From assembly GCA_947471745.1 (NCBI GenBank), contig CANJKZ010000768.1, positions 3,101,796 to 3,165,795 on the forward strand: 64,000 bases of DNA, given 5' to 3'. Positions 9,954 to 18,900 of this stretch are shown here, one piece after another (the first letter of the stretch is position 1; every line of letters begins with the position of its first letter). Source of the stretch: Closterium sp. Naga37s-1. Its lineage: Eukaryota > Streptophyta > Zygnematophyceae > Desmidiales > Closteriaceae. The position numbers and the translations under genes were made by a program. The notes beneath the pieces were generated by a model. It worked only from the letters and a program-made list of their open reading frames with translations, was not told the DNA's origin and ran no database searches.

Positions 9954-12900
9954 CTGAGGAGGGAGGGGAGGGAAAGATGGAGAGGGGAAAGAGAGCGGAG
10001 GGGAAGAAAGAGAGGGTGAGAGTTAAACCACGCGAATGCCTGCATGGGCTGCTGGGGGAACGCCTGGGCGAGATTGGGGTCAACTACGGCGTCTAGGTTG
10101 CCAGCACAGATGGCAGGAGTGGCCTGAGGAGGGAGGGGAGGGAGAGATGGAGAGTGGAAAGAGAGCGGAGGGGAAGAAAGAGAGGGTGAGAGGTAAACCA
10201 CGCGAATGCCTGCATCGGCTGCTGTGGGAACGCCTGGGCTAGATTGGGGTCGACTACTGCGTCGAGATTCCCGGCACGGATGGCAGGGGTGGCCTGGGGA
10301 CAGAGGGAGGGGATGGAATGGGATGGAGAGAGAAGAGGAAAACTTAGGGGCTGCTTGGGGGAACGCCTGGGCTAGATTGGGGTCGACGACTGCTAGATTG
10401 TTGGCACAGATGGTAGGGGTGGCCCGGGGACAGAGGGAGAAGATGGATTGGAAAGGGAAGCATGAAATGGAGGGAAAAAGAGCGGAATAATCAGGCCTGG
10501 GGACACAATACTAGTGCAATCATGGGTGCGAGGGAGGCTTGTTTTGAAACATATACAACCAGTGTATTCATCCACTCACCCATTTCGCCAGTGCCATTCT
10601 CTCCCCCGAATCGTCAGCTTCCTTGAGCACCGGCGGCTTGGCTGTGATGAGCTCTAGCATGACAGATGCTGAGGCACATAACCAGAGGTATGTATAACTA
10701 GTTCAGTTGTCACTCACCCATTTCGCCAGCGCCATTCTCTCCCCCGAATCGTCTGCTTCCTTGAGCACTGGCGGCTTGGCTGTGATGAGCTCCAGCATGA
10801 CCACTCCGAAACTGAGAGGTATGGGGCAAAGGGGGGATGAGGAAGGGGAGAGAGAATGGGGGGTGAGGAAAGAGAGAGTACTAAAGGTGCCTCCTTGAGC
10901 ACCGGAGGCTTGGCTGTGATGAGCTCTAGCATGACCACTCCGAAACTGAGAGGTATGGGGCAAAGGGAGGGAGGGAGGGGAAGGGGGGACGATGAGAGAA
11001 GTGAGAGTGCTGAAGGTGCCTCCTTGAGCACCGGGGGCTAGGCTGTGATGAGCTCCAGCATGACCACCCCGAAACTGAGAGGCACGAAAGACAGGGAGGG
11101 AGGAGGGGGGAAGAACGAGGGAATATGAGAGAAGTGAGAGTGCTGAAGGTGCTTCCTTGAGCACTGGCGGCTTGGCTGTGATGAGCTCCAGCATGACCAC
11201 TCCCCACCCCCCACCCTCACCTATACACATCACTCCTTACGGACAGACACCACACTGGTCTGGCCTTTTGAGAATTCTAAAAAAACTGGTCTGGCAGTAC
11301 TGCGGGTTCAGATACCCTAGCGAGCCCCCCACCACCCCCTCCATCTCAAAAAACTGGTCAGCTGGTTCAGATTATTTTTTAGGCGCCTCAAAATAAGATA
11401 CCCTAGCGTGCCCACCACCGCCCCATCCATCCCAAGGGCCCTCCGGTAATCTTTCTTACTTTCCCTCTCCTCTCCAACACAGTTGCTCACCTGTACACAT
11501 CACTCCACACGGACACCACGCTCGTCTGGCAGTATTGCGGGTCCAGATACCCGGGCATGCCCCACTCTTTCTCCCCCCCCCCCCCCCCCCCCCACCCTCC
11601 TTACCTGTACACATCACTCCACACAGACACCACACTCGTCTGGCAGTATTGCGGGTCCAGATACCACGGTGCGCCCACCATTCCCTCTTCTCCCTCTCCA
11701 GTTCTCTGCTCTCTCCCTCATTCCCCAACCCACTCCCCCGCCCTCACCTGTACACATCACTCCACACGGACACCACGCTCGTCTGGCAGTATTGCGGGTC
11801 CAGATACCCGGGCGTGCCCACCACGCGGGTGTGTGTGGTGGCGCTTTCATCGTCGCCTATCGACTTGAGGTTGCCGTAGTCCCCTAGTTTCGGCTGGCAG
11901 AGTGGTGGGAGGAAATATCGGTGTGGGAAAGGAAAAAAAAAGGGGAAATAAGAGCATGAGAAGTCGCCTCTGCTCACCACGCGGGTGTGTGTGGCAGTGC
12001 TTTCATCGCCGCCTACTGACTTGAGGTTGCCATAATCCCCGAGCTTCGGCTGGTGAGGGGAGGTGGGGGGGGAAGGGCGAGGAAGATGAGGAGGGCGAGG
12101 GAGGTGAGGTGTGGGTGAGAGGATTAGCAAGCAAGGGTGTGTGTGGTGGCGCTTTCCTCGTCTCCTATCGACTTGAGGTTTCCAGAATCCCCGAGCTTCG
12201 GCTGGTGAAAAAAGGAGGGAGGAAGGCGGGGGAAGAAGAGGGGTTGCCGTAATCCCCGAGCTTTGATGGTGGGAGGAGTGAGGAGTGGATGAGAGGGTTA
12301 CAAGGGGAGGAGAGGAAAGGGGGACGAGCAAGCAAGCAAGGGTGTGTGTGGTGGCGCTTTCATCGTCGCCTATTGACTTGAGGTTTTATCGTCTTACTCA
12401 CTCTTCCACAACATCACTCACAATCTGTCCTCTCTCTCACCTGCAAATCATCATCCATGAACACGTTGAGGCTCTTCACGTCTTGATGCACCAACACCGG
12501 CTTGCACGAGTGCAGGTACAGCAGCGCTTTAGCAACTCCTTTCATGCCTCTCTTACTCTCCTCTCCCTTGCTTACACACTCAATCGCTCACTCCCTCTCG
12601 CTCCCTTCCTCCCTCACCTGCAAATCGTCATCCATGAACACGTTCAGGCTCTTGACATCTCGATGCACCAACACAGGCTTGCACGAGTGCAGGTACAGCA
12701 GAGCTTTAGCAACTCCTTTCATGCCTCTCTTACTCTCCTCTTCCTTGCATACACACTCAATCGCTCACTCCCTCTCCCTCCCTCCCTCCCTCACCTGCAA
12801 ATCGTCATCCATGAACACGTTGAGGCTCTTCACGTCTCTATGCACGAGCACCGGTTTGCACGAGTGCAGGTACAGCAGTGCTTCTGCCACCCCCACCGCC

Positions 12901-15900
12901 GCCTCTATCCGCTGCTCGAATGACAGCACCCCCTTCTCCGTGTCGCCTGTATGGAAAAGGGGAGATGGGGGAGGGGGAGGGGAAGAGAAGGGAGGGTTGG
13001 AAAAGAAAGGTGCAATCTACCCGCCCCCACGGCCGCCCCTATCCGCTGCTCTTGAGACGTCTCAAAAGGAATCTACCCGCCCCCACGGCCGCCCCTATCC
13101 GCTGCTCAAACGACAGCACCCTTTTCTCTGTGTTGCCTGATGATGGCAGATCAAGACCCCATGAGGCCATAACAAGTATGCTTATAACGGGAATAGCTCA
13201 CCTTGTAACGGGGATAGATGTTGTCTGAGCGTGCCATTGGCCACATACTCGTACACCAGCACCTGCTCCTCGTTCTCATGGCAGAACCCCATCAGGTGAT
13301 AACGAGTGTGCTTATAACGGGAATTTATGTTCATAACAAATATCGCTCACCTTGTAACGGGGATAGATGTTGTCTGAGCGTGCCATTGGCCACATACTCG
13401 TACACCAACACCTGCTCCTCGTTCTCATGGCAGAACCCCATCAGGTGATAACGAGTGTGCTTATAACGGGAATATATGTTCATAACAAATATCGCTCACC
13501 TTGTAACGGGGATAGATGTTGTCTGAGCGTGCCATTGGCCACATACTCGTACACCAACACCTGCTCCTCGTTCTCGTGGCAGAACCCCATCAGGCGCACC
13601 AGGTTCGGGTGAAGCATCTTGGAAACTGCCTCGATCTGAGGGGATGGGAGGTGGAGTCGGGGTGGGAAAATTGGAAGAGGAGGGAAGGGAGTGAATTGGA
13701 GAGTATGAGGTAATCTAAATAGAGGGGTGAAGCAATCTAAATACCTTCCCTCCCTCCCATATCTCCACCCCACCCCACCCCCTGATGTGCCACAACCGCC
13801 CGCATTTCCCCATTACCTTCCCATTGTTACCACGTTACAACCCCGTCTCACCTCCCTGTGATAGTCCTGCAGCTGCGTCAGTCCCCACTTCTTCCCGCGC
13901 TTCACAGCCCAGGCCTCCCTATCCGGCCCCACGCCCTTATACACAATCGCGGAGCCCCCTTCCCTTTTACCTCCCAACCGAGTGAACCCGTCTCACCTCT
14001 CTATGATAATCCTGAAGCCGCGTCAGTCCCCCCTTCTTCCCTCGCTTCACAGCCCACAGCTCCCCATCCGGCTCCACGCCCTTATACACAACCGCATTCA
14101 TCTTCCCTTATCTCTGCCCCACCCATTAGCACCCATTCTCTCACCTCTCTATGATAATCCTGAAGCCGCGTCAGTCCCCCCTTCTTCCCGCGCTTCACAG
14201 CCCACAGCTCCCCATCCGGCTCCACGCCCTTATACACAACCGCATTCATCTTCCCTTATCTCTGCCCCACCCATTAGCACCCATTCTCTCACCTCTCTAT
14301 GATAATCCTGAAGCCGCGTCAGCCCCCCCTTCTTCCCGCGCTTCACCGCCCACAGCTCCCCATCCGGCTCCACGCCCTTATACACAACCGCATTCATCTT
14401 CCCTTATCTCTGCCCCACCCATTAGCACCCATTCTCTCACCTCTCTATGATAATCCTGAAGCCGCGTCAGCCCCCCCTTCTTCCCGCGCTTCACCGCCCA
14501 CAGCTCCCCATCCGGCTCCACGCCCTTATACACAACCGCATTCATCTTCCCTTATCTCTGCCCCACCCATTAGCACCCATTCTCTCACCTCTCTATGATA
14601 ATCCTGAAGCCGCGTCAGCCCCCCCTTCTTCCCGCGCTTCACTGCCCACAGCTCCTCATCTGGTGACACGCCCTTATACACAACCGCGGAGCCTCCTTCC
14701 CCAAGCTGCAGGTCGTCCGCCCAGTTCTTGGTGGCTTCTACGAGATCCTCATAGGGGATCTCGTGGGCCGGCTCAGGCTCATCCATGCCTGGGTGTCGTG
14801 TGGTGGGGAAGTAGAGGTGGGGACAAGGTTGAGAGGTCGCACGTAGGAGTCCCCCCTTCCCCCAGCTGCAGGTCGTCCGACCAGTTCTTGGTTGCCTCCA
14901 GATCCTCATAGGGTATCTCATGAGCTGGCTCAGGCTCGTCCATGCCTGGGTGGTGGGGAAACCGGTGGGGATGGGTTCAGAGAGGTGCCTTATACACAAC
15001 CGCGGAGCCCCCTTCCCCAAGCTGCAGGTCGTCCGACCAGTTCTTGGTGGCATCTACGAGGTCCTCATAGGGGATCTCGTGGGCTGGTTCGGGCTCGTCC
15101 ATGCCTGTGTGGGCGGGGAGAAGGGAGAGGGAGGTTACGAGGAGTCCCCAAGTCCGCCGACCAGTTCTTGGTGGCTTCTACGAGGTCCTCATAGGGGATC
15201 TCGTGGGCTGGCTCAGGCTCATCCATGCCTGGGTGGGAGGGAATCGGGGGTGGGGGGGACAAGGTTGAGAGAGGTCCTAGACACAATCGCGGAGCCCCCT
15301 TCCCCCAGCTGCAGGTCGTCCGACCAGTTCTTGGTGGCTTCTACGAGGTCCTCATAGGGGATCTCGTGGGCTGGTTCGGGCTCGTCCATGCCTGTGTGGG
15401 CGGGGAGAAGGGAGAGGGAGGTTACGAGGAGTCCCCAAGTCCGCCGACCAGTTCTTGGTGGCTTCTACGAGGTCCTCATAGGGGATCTCGTGGGCTGGCT
15501 CAGGCTCATCCATGCCTGGGTGGGAGGGAATCGGGGGTGGGGGGGACAAGGTTGAGAGAGGTCCTAGACACAATCGCGGAGCCCCCTTCCCCCAGCTGCA
15601 GGTCGTCCGACCAGTTCTTTGTTGCTTCCACGAGGTCCTCGCAGGTAATCTCATGGGCTGGTTCTGGTTCATCCATGCCTGCTTGGTTTGTGGTGTAGAA
15701 GGGGTGTGTGGGTGTGACTGGTCCCTCAGGATAGATAGATGGGCGAAGCAAGCATAGATAGATCATCCCTGCTAACCTGTTGTGATAGGCCGTAGCCAGT
15801 CATACCTGCTGAGTCCAGAGACTCGAGCCTCTTGGCAAACGACCTCTTCAGCAGTGCCTTGTCATCCCCCCCTCCTCCTCCGCCCAGCGCTCCCCCTGCT

Positions 15901-18900
15901 CCCCCTCCCGCTCCCCCTCCCCCTGCCCCCCCTGCCCCTCCCGCACCACCCCCTGCCGCCGCCCCTATTCCCCCTCCCGCCACTCTTTTCCCCCTCCCAA
16001 TCACCTCTCTCTCCCCCACGCCCGCACTAATCCCCTGGTGCTGTGGCCGGGCGGCCTTAATCTCAAGCTTCCCTCCACCGTCCACCACCCATTGCAACTG
16101 CGCCAGCACCCGTTTCTCCGCCTCTATTCTCACATCCGGTACAGTCACACCCATCAGCAGCCCCTTATCCTGCGCTCTCAACCCCGCCAGCCGCGCCGTC
16201 GGCGCCCCGATCGAGTGCAGCAGTTTTTTCACTGAAACTTCACTCGGGATATTATCCACCGCCGAAGTCCCGTTCCAAGAGACAAACCACGAGTAATCAT
16301 TCATGCTGTCGATTCTAACAGCCGACCCCAACGGCTGCTCATCCGCTGCCTTTTCAGCCAAAAACAGCTCCCGGACATCTTCCAGACCATCGTCCCAAAG
16401 TATAATCTCATCTCCCACGGCCATAACCACCCGCCCGTGCTTCCTCACAGTCAGCCGCGCATAATACTGCTCCATAGCCATCCCCACCGCCTTCCCCAGC
16501 AACGCGTATTGCGCCAGCACCGGAGCAAGCACTATAGCAACCTCATAGAGAGTCCTATTCGTGGCGTTCCACAGGCTCTCCACCTCCTCTACCATGTCTT
16601 CTAGGAGTGCTCTGAGCCGGGGGGTGCCGACGCGGTAGGAGGAGACGGGCCAGGCGTTGCCTGGGGGAGGCTCATCTAGGTCGCGGAGGGCCTCCGCGTC
16701 GAGCTCGGCGCGCAGGGCGAATGTGCGGAAGGCAAAGAGGGCGAGACGATGGGGATCGCCCTGTGGGAGGGGGGCGGAGAGGAGGAGGGGGGTGTTGGGG
16801 GGCAAGGGGGTGTTAAGGGCAAGTGCAGGGCCTCCGCGTCCAGCTTGGCGCGCAGGGCGAATGTGCAGGTGGGGAGCGGTGGGGAAGGGAGGGAGGGGCC
16901 TCCGCGTCCAGCTCGGCGCGCAGGGCGAATGTGCGGAAGGCAAAGAGGGCGAGGCGACGGGGATCGCCCTGTGGGAGGGGGGGGGTTGAGGGGTGGCGTG
17001 AGGGAGGGTGGGAATGGGTGGGAGGAGGGGGGAGGGGGTGGAGGGTGGAAAAGAGGAGGGTACAAGAGCGGGAGATGACTGTGAGTGGGGCTCGGCGAGC
17101 AGAGAAAACCTCACAGGCAGCCTCTTTTCTTGGTGAGTGGTGCATAACATTGGGAGTTGTGCTGTGTATTGGGTGCTCTTATCACAGACAGATTGAGGGG
17201 CGTCCACCAACCTTGGGTATTCTGTCGAGGCACAGCAGAGCGGATCTCTTTTGAGGCGCCTCAAAAGTGCTCTTATCACAGACAGATTGAGGGGCGTCCA
17301 CCCACCTTGGGTATTCTGTCGAGGCACAGCAGTGCCGATCTCACACCCAGCGCCTCAGCGCTCACTCTCAGCTCCCTGAGCTCGGTCACTGAAGGTAGCC
17401 GCCCCTTGGCGAGTGAGGGGCGCATGTGCTGTGCATTGGGTGTTGTGCGTGTGCTGTGTGTTGTGCGTGTGTTGTGTGTGTACTGTGTGTTGTGTGCTGT
17501 GTGTGTGCTGTGTGTGTGCTGTGTGTGTGCTGTGTGTGTGCTGTGTGTGTGCTGTGTGTGTGTTGTGCGTGTGCTGTGTGCTGTGTGCTGTGCGTGTGCA
17601 GTGTGCTGAGCGTGTGTTGTGCGTGTGCTGTGTGTTGTGTGTGTGCTGTGTGCTGTGTACTGTGTGTGTGCTGTGTGCTGTGTACTGTGTACTCTATACT
17701 GTGCAGTGCATTGGGGGGGCTGAAACCAACCTTGGGTATTCTGTCGAGGCACAGCAGTGCCGATCTCACACCCAGCGCCTCAGCGCTCACTCTCAGCTCC
17801 CTGAGCTCGGTCACTGAAGGTAGCCGCCCCTTGGCGAGTGAGGGGCGCATGTGCTGTGCATTGGGTGTTGTGCGTGTGCTGTGTGTTGTGCGTGTGTTGT
17901 GTGTGTACTGTGTGTTGTGTGCTGTGTGTGTGCTGTGTGTGTGCTGTGTGTGTGCTGTGTGTGTGCTGTGTGTGTGTTGTGCGTGTGCTGTGTGCTGTGT
18001 GCTGTGCGTGTGCTGTGTGCTGAGCGTGTGTTGTGCGTGTCCTGTGTGTTGTGTGTGTGCTGTGTGCTGTGTACTGTGTGTGTGCTGTGTGCTGTGTACT
18101 GTGTACTGTGTACTGTGCAGTGCATTGGGGGGGCTGAAACCAACCTTGGGTATTCTGTCGAGGCACAGCAGTGCCGATCTCACCCCCAGCGCCTCAGCGC
18201 TCACTCTCAGCTCCCTCAGCTCAGTCACGGACGGCAGGCGCCCCTTGGTGAGCGAGGGGTGCGGTGCAGACACTGTACTGTGTGCTGTTACCACAGGGAG
18301 ACTCAGGCCCACCCATTCCCACAACCACCTTGGGTATTCTGTCGAGGCATAGAAGAGCAGACCGCACGCCCAGCGCCTCAGCGCTCACTCTCAGCTCCCT
18401 GAGCTCAGTCACGGACGGCAGGCGCCCCTTGGTGAGCGGGCGCAGGCAGGAGCGGTAGCGCAGGTGCAGGATGCGCACTGCCTTCTCCAGCACGTCCATC
18501 TCCGCACTGTCCAGTTGCGACCTCCCCCCGCCCCGCCCGTTCTCTGCTCGTGTGGGCGGGTAGGCGTGGGAGGGAGGAGAGGGAAGGGAGGGGGAGGGAG
18601 TGCCCGGGTGAGGGGGGTAGGGGGTGCGGGTGAGAGGGGGAAGGGAGGGGGAGGGAGTGCCCGGGTGAGGGGGGTAGGGGGTGCGGGTGAGAGGGGGAAG
18701 GGAAATGCGGGTTAGGTGGGAAAGGGGAATGGGGGGTGGGTGGGGTTGGGGAGGAACAGGGGACGGGGTGAGAGGGCGCAGGCAGGAGCGGTAGCGCAGG
18801 TGCAGGATGCGCACTGCCTTCTCCAGCACGTCCAGCTCCGCGCTGTCCAGTTGCGACCTCCCCCCGCCCCGCCCGTTCTCTGCTCGTGTGGGCGTGGGAG

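Larger units (their letters stand above)
11217..11690 (-). repeat. Copies of exon 7 3' half plus donor
   Basis: Two good copies (about 11483-11560 and 11604-11680) encode RVWPGYLDPQY-like activation-loop sequence to SDVYR with donor CAG|GTGAG or GTAAG. A third, decayed copy at 11217-11330 and a fragment at 11396-11433 are interrupted by palindromic insertions described separately. A 21-base C run lies at 11573-11593. Confidence 0.82.

Noticed and set aside
8741-15690. Several tandem complete kinase genes
   Set aside because: The extra copies are exon fragments with only one splice site each. Only one full set of exons is present.
17386-18324. Open frames rich in Cys/Val (plus) and His/Thr/Gln (minus)
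   Set aside because: They are translations of TG/CA-rich simple repeats inside a kinase intron.
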